Shown here in pieces: positions 23,301 to 36,253 of a stretch of 64,000 bases of DNA. The position numbers were made by a program, and so were the translations under genes. The stretch covers positions 62,001 through 126,000 of the forward strand of contig VZRZ01007762.1 of the NCBI GenBank assembly GCA_013398175.1, in the 5' to 3' direction. The DNA is from Climacteris rufus (lineage: Eukaryota > Chordata > Aves > Passeriformes > Climacteridae). The notes below the pieces were generated by a model. The model was not told the DNA's origin, searched no databases, and worked only from the letters and a program-made list of their open reading frames with translations. The stretch's first letter is position 1. The number at the start of each line of letters is the position of its first letter.

Positions 23301-23500
23301 GAAAGGAGGTGTGTGGGGGAGGGAGGGGACAAAGGAGAGTGACAGAGGTTAGGTGGAAGCATATCACCCATCCATGGGTCCCAATGACGTCTCGTGGATC
23401 CCCTACATCTGCTCTTCTTGATGGTGAAGGGTCCCCTGAAGAGCATAATATCTCTGGGATTAATATACTCTTTGGGCCAGGGCGCAACAAAGTGGTAAGT
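23204..23500 (-). mobile_element. Possible LTR remnant, minus strand
   Basis: On the minus strand a GC-richer block ends with a pyrimidine microsatellite, then GTTAAATAAAATACATCAAT and CTTTTTGGCACCAACA. An AATAAA followed about 25 bases later by an ACA end resembles the R/U5 end of a retroviral LTR. The opposite end and target duplications were not found. It could equally be unique sequence holding a microsatellite. Confidence 0.3.
23260..23295. repeat. (AAAG)n microsatellite
   Basis: About nine GAAA units in tandem, preceded by GAGAGAGACAG. Likely length-polymorphic. Confidence 0.9.
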
Positions 23501-23699
23501 GGTCTTTTTCTTCCTGTAGTTTTGTTACATAGTTTTTGCTATAAAACTTCATAAAAAAATGTTTAACCCATGAACCATAACACGTCAGTCTCTCACACTA
23601 TAATAGTAATGAATAGTAAAAAAATCTGGCTTCAAAAACACTGAAATTAATTTATGTCCTGCAACCACTTCCAACAGTCATGGTGGTTGACATAGACGT

Positions 23700-23749
23700 G
23701 CATTGTAAGACCCTTCCAGCTGGAACTATATCTATTCTATTCTATTCTA
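23700..23749 (+). repeat. Probable CR1-type 3' tail
   Basis: GACCCTTCCAGCTGGAACTA followed by a TCTATTCTATTCTATTCTA run resembles the 3' terminus of a CR1 subfamily. Only about 50 bp are recognisable. Confidence 0.4.
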
Positions 23750-24827
23750 ACTCCAATTTGTCCTTTCCTAAAAGGAGTGCTTGTCAGAAAAGCAAATTAG
23801 GCTTTGTGACCAGGACATTTGCTTTAAGGTAGCTTATGTTCAGTGCTCATTGTCTCAACGTGTCCTTCACTCTTTGCATTTACATGCCCTCGACATGACT
23901 TTCTTCAATCTATCAGACTGTACAGTATCTTCTAGACTATATGGTAAAGTGTAAAACAGATGAGTCCTAGACACTGAAGACCAGACAGAGAGTTAGACCT
24001 GCACACTGAGGGTGCTGCTTCCAAGAGGGCAACAAACAGTCAGAAGCCAGGGTGAGGAATAGCTTGGCATATTCTCATTGCACAGGTCTGGGTGCAGGGA
24101 AGACAAGTCAAATCCAGACTAGGGGTAAAACAGTTATCTTGTAGTGCCACATAATGAATTCACAGCCTGTTTCTACTCTCCAGGTGTAAAAGGAAAAAAA
24201 AGGCGGGGTGGGGGGGAGGTTGTTTGGTCCCTTTTGGTCAGTGAAGAGTAGCATCCTGACAGCTCTAAGCAGAGATGCCAGAGTCACACTGTCCTCAAGC
24301 ACCTGATAGGCTGAGAATTGCAGAAACCTCTGAATGAATAAAGCTTATTAACAAATACATGAAATAAAACAACAAATGGCAGCCATCAGTTCAGGAAGAT
24401 GGGTAGGATAGATTGTTAGAGGTAGTAATCACAAATTAGGCCCAAGGAGAATCTCTCGGTAGAGCAGCTTCTCAGGAAAACACATGAATCTCATTTCCAA
24501 CCCTACTAAGCTCAGACTTTCAAGGCATATATAATTCCATGGAACTTTCAGCTCAGAAAAAGGATCAATAGTCAACCAATATAGATTCATTTCCCAGTGA
24601 GGAAGTTATTAGAAGCAATTTGTTGGAAGAAATTTGGAAATATCTTAAGAGCAGTGATTTGGCTAGAAATGGTCAACAATAATTCACAAGAAAATACAGG
24701 AACTGGATTTCCTTTTCTTAGCGTGTAGGGTTTCTCAAAGCAATTACTGTTCCACACAGAAGATAAACTGTATGGTTCATTTTTAATTTTTCTTTTTAAC
24801 AGAATTTCAGCTTCCTATGTGGAGAGG
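23750..24827. other. Gene-free sequence
   Basis: Nothing recognised apart from a purine/G-rich patch near 24188-24220 (AAAAAAAGG then GGGGTGGGGGGG-like). No repeat ends or genes. Confidence 0.4.
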
Positions 24828-25396
24828 TGTACTGGGTCTGGCTGAGGTGGAGTTAATTTTCTTCTTAGGAGCTCATGTGGGCCTGTGTTCTAAATTGGCA
24901 ACCACAACGAATAATGATAAAATGCTCATGTTTAGCTGTTGCTGAGAAGTGCTTGCACAGTGTCAAGATTTTCTCTGTTTCTCTCTCTGTGTCCCTCCAG
25001 TGAATTGAGGGGGGCAGTGGGGGGTGTGTGGACAAGAGGTTGAGGCTGTGTATGATCAGGCAGATGACTCAAACTTGCCAAAGAGGTATTCCCTGCCATA
25101 TAACATTATGCTCATCTATAAAAAGGGAAAAGAGCGGCTTTCAGGGAAGTTAGTTATCTTTTACTCAGGAACTGGATGGACACAGGTCTGCCTATGGGAG
25201 GTGGAGACTGATTGCCTTTACGTCACTTGTTTGTTTTTCTTTCTCTCTTCTTCCACTTCCCCTTCACTTATTAAACACTTTTTATCTTGACCTACAAGTT
25301 TTTTGGTTTTACTTTTCCCCTCCTCTTCTCCCACCCCACTTGGAGGGGAATGAGGAAGCAGCTCTGTGATGCTTAGCTAATCAGGCTTAACCCACA
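24828..25396 (+). mobile_element. ERVL-type LTR
   Basis: A 569-bp LTR begins TGTACTGGGTCTGGCTGAGG and ends CAGGCTTAACCCACA. It contains GGAGTTAATTTTCTTCTTAG, GTTGCTGAGAAGTGCTTGCA and CATATAACATTATGCTCATC, paralleling the LTRs at 14679 and 42210. A TATA box TATAAAAA at 25117-25124 and a polyadenylation signal ATTAAA at 25270-25275 are intact and correctly ordered. No primer-binding site or gag follows, so it is probably a solo LTR. The flanks AGAGG and ATAAG do not form a clear duplication (3 of 5 match), which suggests age or a rearranged end. It belongs to a different subfamily from the LTR at 14679. Confidence 0.82.
25117..25124 (+). promoter_or_regulatory. ERVL LTR TATA box
   Basis: TATAAAAA directly after CATTATGCTCATC, the usual promoter position in this LTR family. 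It is intact here but decayed in the copy at 14679. Confidence 0.6.
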
Positions 25397-26949
25397 ATAA
25401 GGGAGTAAGGGGACAGATATCACTGCATAGATAAATGGCTAGAAAATAAAGCTGTTGCAAAATGCAAGATATCACAGGAATCGATACTCTTTAGGCTGGA
25501 AAAAGGTATGCCTTAGTCCTAGAGCATGATTTATGGCTGTAGCATCCATTCATTTATCTTTATATCTATTTAATTTCCTATATGGATTAAAAAAAACCAA
25601 CCAAAGAAAAAAAATATTGTGAATATGATTCCAATTTAGTTAATAAAATTAGGTCTTCAATACCTTTATACATCCCCAAAATGATAAGTTTTTATAGAAA
25701 GCATGCCCATGATTTTTTTCTTTGCACTGTAGTGATAGAATATGTTAGGTATTTGAAAAAAAAAAATGGTTCAGAAGTACATACATCATCAGTAGCATGA
25801 AACACTTAGCTCTGGATTGTGCTAATTACAAAGCATTATTACACATTCTGCCTGCTTAACATATCTTCATTTTCAATCTAATCTGCTTCAGGGGAAAAAA
25901 ATAGAATATCTCAACATTTCTGATTAAGCATTAAAGAGAAGAACCAACTAGTGTTTTCAGAATTTAGAGTGTTATTTCTTTTTAAAGATGAATATATTTA
26001 GTAGTACAGTAAAGAACAATGCCCTAGCTACTAAAAAAGGTTAAGTACTTGCATAATGTTTCCATCCCTTCATTTTCTGAAAGAAGTATAATAATAATAA
26101 TTACACTTTATAATAGAATTTAGTGGCTGCCTAACTGTGTTTTGATTTCTTAGGATTAACAGTTGGTGCTGTAATTGTTATTCCTTCTGATTGCAAGACA
26201 CACAGCATTTAACCAGTCGGTTCTCATTTAACATTTCACAGACTGCATCCTTTTTGAGACTGATTTACAGGTAATGAAGTAACCTATATTTAGATATTTT
26301 TCAGGGGATGATTCTTTTTGTATTTTTAGTTGGAAGTTAAATGTGCACATTCCAGGTACTAAATGAATAATATTGCTAATATGCATAAAGTTATTGGATT
26401 TTTTTAAGCTAGGATTTGAAGTTTTAGTTATTTTTATTGCCTTAGAACAGAAAACAGAAAACAGACTTGCATATCTGCATTTTTTTTTGTTGGAAAATTC
26501 ACCTTTCTGACACAAATAGCATGCAAGAACAGATCAACTATAAGATTAATAAAATGGGATATTTGAGTAGTGATTAGGTGCTGAATCAATACTTACGTCA
26601 AACAAATCTACTAACTTGTTTTATTTATTGGATTGTGTAGCACCTGTCTCTTGACATTTATCAAAGTATGACTGAGAAGGGAAAGTTAGGCATTATTAAT
26701 ATTTCCAGTTTTCCTTCAAGTTTGTCTTTTCCATAAAGTAAGTTAAAGCATGATTCTGGTCTTCCTTAGTAACAAAATAACTTTGCCTCACAGCTCCAGA
26801 ACACTCAGGTACAAATTCCCACTGATCTCCTATGGAGTTGGATTTCACCATTAATATTGAACAAAAAATATAAACCAATAAACTTTATTTCAGCTTATCA
26901 GATATTAATATATATTGTTTTAAACATCACAGGTTTGTGGAAAAGTTGA
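25397..26949. other. Gene-free AT-rich sequence
   Basis: No gene or transposon recognised. A 95-codon minus-strand frame at 26228-26515 has no supporting features. Confidence 0.45.
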
Positions 26950-27485
26950 CTGGAGGGGATCTCTGGACATCAGTATTCCAAAGCTCTGATTGAAGCAGGA
27001 CTATTGCCAGAAGTCAGTTTGTTTAGCATGGTTTGGTCTTAATCTAATTGTAACAAGTTACAAGCATAGAGGTTTCAAAACCACTCTGCACAAGACTTTC
27101 CAAAGCTGCACAGCAAATTTTCTTTCCTGATATTCACCTGACAGTCTCAAGGTGCAATCTGTAGGCATTGCTTCTTCTATTAGTGCTCCTTGGACTAACC
27201 AGAGAGGTTTAGCACCGTAACTTTGCCACTGCCTTTCAGATAACTGCAGGCCTGTGTTAGACCATAGTAAAGCCTCTTTGTCAGACTAAACAAGCCAGGC
27301 TTCCTTGGTCTCCCCTGCTAGGTGATGCCAGCTAGACTGTAAACACCCTAGTAACACCCTCTGGGCAATGTCTGATTTATCTATGTCCTTCTTGAACTAT
27401 AGAGCTCAAAACTGAACACAGTCTACTGGTGTAGCCTCACCAGTGCCCAGCAGAGGGAGAAAACAACTTCTTTTGATCTAGTGAC
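26950..27485 (-). repeat. Ancient CR1 fragment, antisense
   Basis: A strongly diverged CR1 read on the minus strand. Recognisable plus-strand landmarks in order are GGAGGGGATCTCTGGACATC, AAACCACTCTGCACAAGACT, TGTCCTTCTTGAACTATAGA, CTCAAAACTGAACACAGTCT and GTGTAGCCTCACCAGTGCCC. These correspond to the CR1 3' UTR and the end of its reverse-transcriptase frame. There are many substitutions and indels and the terminal 8-mers are lost. It is one of the oldest insertions in the window. Confidence 0.7.
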
Positions 27486-30400
27486 CATTATCTTGTTATA
27501 GCAAAGTATGTGGCTTGCAATTATGTCAGCCAAAACTCAGATACACATCTGAGCCCATGTTATGTTATTTTTTTAATAATCCATCATAAAATGAGTTGCC
27601 TAATATTCTATCCACACTCCCTGCTGCAGTGTTATCCCTTACAATGAGGAATGGCTATTTCTATCTTTTGATAACGAAGGATATGACCCTGGGGTAATAC
27701 CTAATCCCTTGTTAGATAACCTGGAGTTTCTGAGTCATCTTCATGGGCTGGCACAGGACATGTCAGATGTCTCTGTATCTTAGAATCAATGCTAAAACAG
27801 TGATCCTGGAAGAGATACTGTGCAAGGGATTCTGGATCTACTGGAGACACCTATCCTATACAATCTTCATATGGTCAATATGCAGTGATTCTTTCTGGCA
27901 CATTGGTGTGTTAAAGTTCTACCTGTATTTAGGTTAAAGTAAACACATTCCACATATATAAATTTCTTGCACTATTATCGTTTTTCTATCCTACTGGATT
28001 GCAGTAAAATAAATTTTATCTCTTACACTCTATTTACATGTCAGTGCTGGGCTGGTTGCATTTGATTTCCCTTATGGCACTTCAAATAGTATAATACATA
28101 GAGAGCAACAAAGGAAAAGCTTTTTGTTCTCAAGAATAAAAGTCAAAGGACTCCAATATTAGTAATAATAAATATGAACAGGGTCAGATAGAGCTTTCAC
28201 ACTCTCTGCTTTTGTATTATATGTCCATGAATAGGAGTCATGGCTTTGAAGTATTTAAATTTCAAAATCATTATATCTACCAATCTTTTGGTTCCTTATT
28301 GCTTGCAGACTACTACTAATGTCTGTGGAAATTGGTGGTTACAAAGGTTCACCTAGACAGAGCAAAATGTAGTATGTGAAAATTACTCTTACTTTTATTC
28401 CTCTGTACTTTAGGACATGACACTTTCTATGAGTATGGGAGCACTTAAAGCTACATGCACTAAGATAAACAGTTTCACAGCAACCTATAATGGATCAAAG
28501 CTTGCAAAACTCTTTTGCTACAGCTGTACAAACACCTCACCCTTGTATAAAGCTTTCAGGAAGAATTTCTTCTAACACTAGAGGGTTGTTTAATGGGCAT
28601 CTTTATTTTTCGTTGACAGTGAATTCATCCATTTCAAAGGGCAAGTACAAGGTCTATGGACATTTAGGTCCCATTTGAGTGCTCAGAACAGAACCAAATG
28701 GGATGTAAATGGTCTTGTTATGGACTCAAGGTAAATTCTACACTGATTAAATAGGCCATAGTGTCTCAGTGAGAGACAACGGTTAACAGCAGTAAGGGCG
28801 GAAAAAAGCTGTTCAAGTGATAATGTCTATATAAAGTGTCCTCTTTGCTACTTCAGATATGTAAAATTAAGCCTGATGAATTTAGGACCTTGATTATAGC
28901 TTCCACCATGAAGAACTTGCAGAAATGCAAACTGCTGTCTGGTAAACTGGTGTGTAAGTGCTATCACCTAATTTCACAGAGTACATCTATTTACCCTAAT
29001 TATTTTCAAACCTCTCTGCTGGTCTGTTTGTATATGCTGTGCTTTCTCTGTCATCTATCAATACACTTGAGAGACTACTTTCTGTTTTGCCTCCCACAGA
29101 GAATGAGTGTCACACTCCTGAGAATTAACTAATACTCTTAATCTAATTAACTGTAACTTTGAAATAGAGGTAAAAATCTAATTTTAATAAAATTTAAAAT
29201 AAAGTAACCTCCTAGATAAATGAAACTGTCCTCATTTGTTTGTTCTTTTATTTTCAAAATATTTTCAGTGTTAGAGCAACTCAAAAGAGTTGCAAAATAA
29301 CTGAAAGATCTGTATCACCTATGTACAACACAAGGTCAGAGCACATTCATAATTTATCACATAAATTTTCATTCATCACCTTTTCAAATATCCAGAAGAG
29401 AATTATCTGTGGATAATCCAAATTCTTCCTCTAAAAAACCTGTTTAGTAATGATCCTTTTTCTTTAGTTATAAATTGGTTATCCATGCTGCCTAGTTGAA
29501 TAGCATGATGTTCATAGATAATCCTTTTGATGTAATGAGATTGTTCTCATGAAAACAGACAAAAGGAAACTATGGTATTTATAAATCAGAAGACCTTTGT
29601 GTGCTCAGCTTTCACCTTTTTTTGGCATTCTTTGTTTAAAGCAACGTGTATCTTTTTTTTATTAATAGTAAGCTATCACAGTGCTCTGCTCAAGAATTGA
29701 TATTATTCTGTGATTTTAATTAGTTTACCCACTCACTGGGAAAATTAAATGCTGAAAATTCTCTGTGTGTACACAGAAAAGTAGTGAATGAAAATGGATT
29801 CCCCTGGAGATTTCATAGAAAAAAACTTTAAATTTATTTTATGCAAACTTGGTGGCTAGTTTTAAATTCTTGCAATATGTAATTAATAATTGTATTTATT
29901 TAGTGCAGGTTTTCTGGAAAATGATAACAATGACAATCTGTTGTTTAGATAACGGTTGACAGCATTACTGGCAGGTGTAGTTACTCCATCTTTCCATGTA
30001 TCTTTACACAGTGCCAGCTAATATTGCTACAGTACTTATGAAATGTGAGCAGACTTTGTTAAAACCATCAGTGTAAATATGAATAACTTACCCAGTTTAA
30101 ACATTACTCTCTGGTATGTGAGCTACTGTCCTAGAAAATAGAGTATCTGTGTTTAGCAACATTTTAGAATAAGCCATCACTCATGGACTACTACTCTTTT
30201 CTTTTCTACTTCTTTCTGTTATCCCTGCTTCAAGAAACTATTAAAATTTTCATAGTGCTTTTTCCATATTACCTCAGACCCCTGTTCTCTACTATAATTT
30301 TCTCGATCGTCTCTGTTGATACCAGCAACTCACCCTGCTTCTGATGCTCACTGACTCCTTCCTTCAGCATTATTCATTCCCATTTGGTAAGGGTTTTCCA

Positions 30401-30927
30401 CTTTCATACTTGTGTTTTGCCACATTATTTTATCCTTTCTGCTGGTCAGCAGTGGGACACTCTTTATGTAAATTTAGTTTTTATTATACCTTCAGTTACT
30501 AACTTTGTAAATATCTTCAAGAATAGTAACTTTTTCTCATGTCTTTTTCTCTCAGTTTATAACACCTGCCCCTCTGACACGTTTTCTGTCCTCAAATTAA
30601 CAGTCTAAGGAAAATTTCTATCATCTCACTTTTTGCACCTTATAATTTCTCTGTTGCCTACATCAATCTTTTCATGTCTGTGTCTTTGTCATACCTATGT
30701 TCTCCAGAATGTTCTGTATTATGTGTGCACCCACAAACTTTTGCATGGGTCTACCATTTTAGCGTGCCCAAAGGACCCTGGCTTCATTTTTTAAACTGAG
30801 CTTTCATGACAGCTGAATGATCCAAAACAATTCTACCATGGGGAAGATATCCTCCATTCCTGGCTACAGGGTGACAGTTCTTTCCTGTGTTTCTTGTGGT
30901 CAGACACATCTGACACCCCTGATGTGG
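27486..30927. other. Gene-free AT-rich sequence
   Basis: Nothing recognised. Open frames up to 98 codons (28836-29132) have no motifs. A short perfect inverted repeat TCTGTGT-GT-ACACAGA lies near 29763. Confidence 0.45.
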
Positions 30928-31080
30928 TAGAATCACAGGATGGCTGAAGCTGTAAGGCACTTCTAGGGATCATCTAGCTCAGTCCTACGTTAACAGGAGA
31001 ATGAGATAGAACAGATTGTCCAAGTCTATGTCAAGCTGAGTTATCAGTAACTCCAATTATGGAGACTTGACACTGAGCCT
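30928..31080 (-). repeat. CR1 3' end, antisense
   Basis: The plus strand begins TAGAATCACAGGATGGCTGA, then GGGATCATCTAGCTCAGTCC, then a diverged continuation to TGGAGACTTGACAC. This is the reverse complement of the CR1 3' UTR, with the 3' tip at 30928. Only about 150 bp are present. Confidence 0.8.
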
Positions 31081-31745
31081 TGGTGGTCCCTCCTTAATGT
31101 TTAATACCCAAGTTCCTGTAAGCAACAAACCTGCCTGGCAGCTCAGCTGGCCATTGCCCCCTGCTACCACTCACCAATTCCTCTTGGTGCTGCTCTGGGA
31201 CTCCTCTCAGTTGACTTCTTCATCAGACGCAGCTCCCAGCTCCCAGGCACTTGCTGCTACCAGGGTACTGAACCCATTCAGGACCTGCAGATCTGCAGTT
31301 GGAATAAGAGGAACAGGAGCTGTCTTCCTGGTGCTAGAAGACATGAGCTTCCAGCTTTACTCTCATTTTCCAACCCAGTAGGCACAGACCCTGTCCTTTG
31401 CTACAGCTGTGGGGCTCAAACAATTGTAGCCTTAGGAACTCAGAAAAGCTTAGGTCACTCTCCGTTTTGTCATCTCTGACATCACACAGCCTCTTGACCT
31501 CGACCTGCAAATCCTTTCCTTGGTGACAAAGAGGCATTCCCTTTCACACACTTCCTGTGGACAAGTAAACTCAGCAAGAGGCACCAAACTGTCTGGAGAC
31601 GCAGAGCAGCCCCTTCCCTCAGGACCTCATTCTGCCATGTCGGGAATGGTTGCTGCGGTACTGGTGCCTGTGGTGTCACCACCACTGCAGATACCGCATG
31701 TGCTGCCCTCAGCAGAGCTGCTGGCCTCACTTCTGTGTGCCCTTA
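31081..31745. other. GC-richer block of unknown nature
   Basis: This stretch of about 660 bp is visibly richer in G+C than its surroundings and is rich in CTG/CAG words. It directly follows the CR1 end. Several overlapping frames of 67-104 codons are open on both strands, as expected by chance in GC-rich DNA. No LTR ends, CR1 landmarks or protein domain were recognised. It could be an unrecognised repeat, an old retrocopy or a non-coding exon region. Confidence 0.4.
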
Positions 31746-33681
31746 TGTTGCCGAGGAATTTTTAGCTTTTTCTACTTTTCTGTATAAGAACTCCTGTAAT
31801 TTTCCACTGTAGGTGTCTAGTAACTTGTAGTCAGTAGCATCCTATACTCCAGACATAACAGAACCCTTTATCACCCTAGTATCCCTGAGCTGAGAACATT
31901 CCATTGTCCTATGATGATTGATGTACAAAAATTATAGAAGGCTCCAATTGTCAGTAACCACAACAGAAGCAACCCATTAACTCTGTTTCTAATTGGGAGA
32001 TTTTTGTCAACTATGTTAACTTGCCATACCTATGATATATACCAGGAGGGACTGTTTTGCCATCAGTTTTTACATCTTTGTCATCTCATGGCTTCTTTGC
32101 TCAGGGCCTTCGTATTGGTTCTTGGGGGGCCCCCTCCCCCTGCCTTTGCAGTTTGTTCTTGGAGGACCTCCAAAATAAAGGTATTTGCTCCCCTACCCTC
32201 TTAATTTGGCTTCAGCTTCTTTTTTTAGGCTTCTGTTGCTTTAGGCAACACTTCTACTCTGGCTACTGCCTCCATTGGCTGTGCTCTGAGCCAGACACCT
32301 CTAGGCACAAGCTGAAATGTTTGAATCTCCCTAATCATTTGAAACAAAGCAGTTTGATGAGGAATAACTGACAAGGTTTAAAATCATTTTGTCTGTCTCA
32401 CAAAGGAGAGCAAGGGAGGAAGAAAGGAGCTGCAGGCTTCCACTCAGCCCTGGAAAGGATGAATGCTCTTAGTTTTAGCACTATGCAAAAGGCGGAGGAA
32501 TCATTGCTTCCTCCAGGCAAACTTGAGGATGCACTCTCCTACTCATGCACATGTTTTCCTTCATTCCCAAGTTTCCAACAGAAGTGACTCATAACTTCGG
32601 AGGAAGTTTCAAGGACACAAACTTCAAGTCCATGTAAATTTGTCACTGAAAGTCTGGGCAAGATTCTGAAGCTTGAAAGCTAACTCAATATACTGTCTGC
32701 TTTGTTTTCAATTCAGAGTTAGTTATTTTCTCCCCAATTATGTCATTGGTCTTTCAGAAGCAGCAAGAGCAATATAATATATCAAGCCCCACACATAGTA
32801 CTGTAGAATACTACTAACTGCTTCACTAAATAGGTGTGACCATTTGCAAAGGTTTTGACTAATACAAACAAGACACATCAGTTAACATCAGTTGGCTCAT
32901 TGTTTTACAGAAAGTTCTTTCTCATAGACTAATTAGATAATTATATTAATAAGTCTTTTGGGCTTTTTCCTTAAGCTTATAGTTCAATTAATATTATTAT
33001 TAAATAAATAACAGGAATATTAAGAAGTTACATTTGTCTTGCTTACAAGTATTTTTTGTTTAAAGTAAAAACTACCCAAGAAAGTTTTCCTCATTGTCAA
33101 ATTCAGAAATTGAATGAATTTAAGCTTCACCATGGAAATTCCTTATTTAACAGTAAAACAAACATAAGAAAGCCAATGGAACTTAGAATTTAAATAAAGA
33201 AAAGTTAAATAAACAGTTGTGGTTACCAGACTAACATTAACACTTATCCATTGAGTTATAGATTATTTTTCTCCCAGATTTTATAATAAAACTTATAATT
33301 TTATTTGTTTATAATACACCAAAATTATTAATGAATGGCAACAATGCTCCTCTATTACACAACTTGGAAAGACAAAGAGGCTATATGCTTTTGCTAAAAG
33401 TAATAATGTCTGTATTTAAAATTAATAGGAACAAGATGAGAACTCATTCATTATTTAGCATTTGATGGTGCTAATCTGCTCATTTAGACACTACTATAGG
33501 GTTTCTGTTTATTCATTAGTAGAAAGCTGTAAATATTTTTCAAATAATATCTTGGGATTTTATTTTGTCTTTATAAAATGCATCTGAACAGTTGCAGAAT
33601 TATATTGGTTTGATAACATCAGAATTGGGAAACTTTCTCAGCTCCAAGACACAGGAGAGGCAAAATTGCACTTGAGTGGGA
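31746..33681. other. Gene-free sequence
   Basis: No gene recognised. A C/G-run patch (GGGGGGCCCCCTCCCCC-like, near 32125-32140) is followed by CAAAATAAAGGTATTTGC (AATAAA near 32173), which recalls an LTR R region, but no LTR ends were found. Confidence 0.4.
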
Positions 33682-33745
33682 AATTGGCTGGTGGTTATAA
33701 CCTTCACCTGAGAAAGCAGAGACACAGGCTTGGGTTCTAGTTTTG
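33682..33745 (+). repeat. Possible tRNA-derived SINE fossil
   Basis: The stretch has an A-box-like TGGCTGGTGG (33685-33694) and a B-box-like GGTTCTAGTTT (33733-33743) 48 bases apart, the spacing of tRNA internal promoters. The intervening CCTTCACCTGAGA and AGAGACACAGGCTTGGGTTC resemble the tRNA-like head of old amniote SINEs. It has no clear cloverleaf, tail or target duplications. It may be coincidence or a decayed tRNA pseudogene. Confidence 0.35.
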
Positions 33746-36090
33746 GTTAGTGAATGCAGACTACAGTTGTAAGGACAGATACAATCTTTTTTCCACTAGC
33801 CTTCGCATTCAAGAAATAAATTTAAAAGAGCCTAGTCCCCAGCCAGAGAGACAAGAGCCTACATATGGTGTTACAATTCTCTCCAGCCATTGGATTATAA
33901 CTATTTTGGGTGGGATTCATTTTCTTTGGACATTCCTGTCTACTTTTTTCCAAATGAAAGATGAAAAGAAATCGCAATCTCATCTCAGTAAATTATTTTA
34001 ACTCAGGTCAGTAGAGAATATTTCACAAGTCTTCTTACATGTGCAAAAGGTAATTAACTTAACTGGAAAGTCTGAGTCTAATGTAAGTGAGAACTGGCAT
34101 ACCAACACTTCAGCTTCCTGTCTTTTGGGCACATAATCCATAACAATTATTTTTTTATGAATTGGTTATGATTCACTACTGATGGTGACATAGATTGGTT
34201 GACAGGGGAGGTTCTGCTTTGTTGGAGGGCATGGCTTCAGGGGATCCAGCAGCAAAGTCTAGAGAGGCTCCCGCCCTGTCTCTTAGTGCTGAGTAGAGAA
34301 GCTCTCCAGCTGAGCGCACTGGGGGGGCATAGCCTGAAATGCATGAAGAGTAGAAATAAAACATAAAATCATTCCCTGAAGAGTAAGGAAAAAAAGACAC
34401 TAATTATCACAGTGGAGAGACCTGCTAAGGAATCAATAGGAGGGAGAAGGATTCAGTGGTGTGGTAATTTGAGCCTGGTTGGGGAAAAACAATCTGGGGA
34501 CAGGGATTACAAAACTGCAACTCATATTAAGCACAGAGCCATGTTGGCATACTACCTAGAATAAAGATCTGGTAACTGAAAGGTAAAGGTATTGAAATGT
34601 CCTGGGAGATGAATATATGATCACCATTTTTGATGTTCATGAGCATTTCTTGTATGTTTTATTCTCCAGTTCCTCAAACTACACCTGAAGCACCTCATAT
34701 CACAATTTCTGTAATAGGATTTAAATGGTTTTATTTCACTTTTCTAACTTCTTGGTGTCTTTCTTGTGAATTTCAGATTTTACAGGAGTTAAGCATTTGC
34801 TGTTTCTTCATGGTCTGTGGTGATATTGTTTACTTCACAAGTCAGCATTGTTAGTACTACAGTGCAAATCTGTTCCTGACTGAGGTATTTGATGGTGGAA
34901 GGTATACATTTTCTCCAAATCTCCTTTCACCACCCTTCAGAAAGCCCATATAGGTAGAAGAAATGGTTAAAATATCCTGACAGGTATGCTATACTATTGT
35001 TTTTGGCAAAAATTAATTAATTTTCTTTAGTGTATTAAAGAGTAAATACTAGAGAGAAGACACATTAGACTGAAAGGTTTGAGAACTACTGCTTAAGAAA
35101 AAAAAGTGCTGCAGCACATGGGAAAGCTGGGCAATTGTTTCAGACCTTTTTTCCTTAGGTTTTTTTTTCCCTCCCACCCTCCCCCCCTTTTTTTTTTCTC
35201 CCCTGTTTATTTTTTTCCCAAGTCTGTGTTTTCAACTTTTAAAACAAAAAAAATTGGAACATTTTGGCATTTGGAAAAGGGGCTAATTTTCATGGAATGA
35301 AAAATGGAATTTAAAAATATATAAAAACGTTTAAGAAAGGATATAGTGTTAGAAAACCTACGACTAAAAAGTGGTTTTCTGAGTGAAGGTAGTAGAGGTG
35401 TTTGTTATCAGGGCACACCTAGTAGCAGTCCAGCCTCCATTTCATTCCTGTGTGCTGTTAATCTGGCCTCCAGCACCAAATCAGAGCTTTCCCAACTCAT
35501 GCTGCCTACAAATGCTTTCCACAAAATGCCTGTCTGCCTTTTCATGTAAGCATGCACATGAAATGATTGCAAGCAGAATGGAGAAATTATTTTCTGTTAT
35601 TGTCTCACATTGGCAGGAATTCTATTAAGATTGAGTTTTATAAAAGTGGGGGAGAGTTTGAATCCTCAGAAATGTTCTTGGAAATCAAAAATCTTCTTTA
35701 CTTTTTTAGGTAAAAAATTAAACAGCACTTCTTTATTCTTCCTAATTTTTCTCTTAAAGCTGCTTGAGAGAGAAACAGGGTATAAAGAGAATATTGATGA
35801 GCAAATGTTCAGGATTTGCAGTCAGAAAAATCCTGTAAATTGTCTAACAGAAAATAATTTGAAAATATGTTTTCCTGTTACTCATTTTATTTCATGTCAT
35901 TTGTCTTTTATGTTATTCATGTTTCCAAATAATTTTTAACTATTTTTTTTTAATTCCAATATGCTTATGCTCTTTAATCTGTTGCACATGAAAATTAGTA
36001 AAAATATTTAGGATTATTCCACACCAGTATCTGGGAAGATGTTGAAAATTTTCCATTTTTAAATAAAAAATTAATGGTTAGAAAGTTACT
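33746..36090. other. Gene-free sequence
   Basis: No gene or element recognised. A C/T-rich patch with runs of T and C lies at 35157-35222. Open frames up to 109 codons (35610-35939) lack support. Confidence 0.45.
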
Positions 36091-36095
36091 TTTTT

Positions 36096-36128
<33 letters not shown>

Positions 36129-36159
36129 NNNNNNNNNNNNNNNNNNNNNNNNNNNNNNN
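36091..36159. other. Poly-T run ending in an assembly gap
   Basis: A T-run with one C starts at 36091 and reaches 36128 (ending in an A). It is followed by 31 N (36129-36159), after which TTTTT resumes. The assembly failed in the homopolymer, so its true length is unknown. A poly-A tail of an antisense retrocopy is possible, but no body was recognised beside it. Confidence 0.9.
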
Positions 36160-36210
36160 TTTTTGGTTATCAAAATAGGAGTGCCAGGTCACTAGGCAAG
36201 AATAAGATTA

Positions 36211-36253
36211 TTTAATACTATTGAATACTATTTAATACTACTGGAATACTATT
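36211..36253. repeat. Short tandem repeat, AATACTATT-type unit
   Basis: Four imperfect copies of a unit of about 10-11 bp (TTTAATACTA, TTGAATACTA, TTTAATACTA, CTGGAATACTA). Confidence 0.75.

Noticed and set aside
32100..32180. LTR R region suggested by AATAAA after a C/G run
   Set aside because: No TG...CA ends, TATA box in register or target duplication could be found around it.
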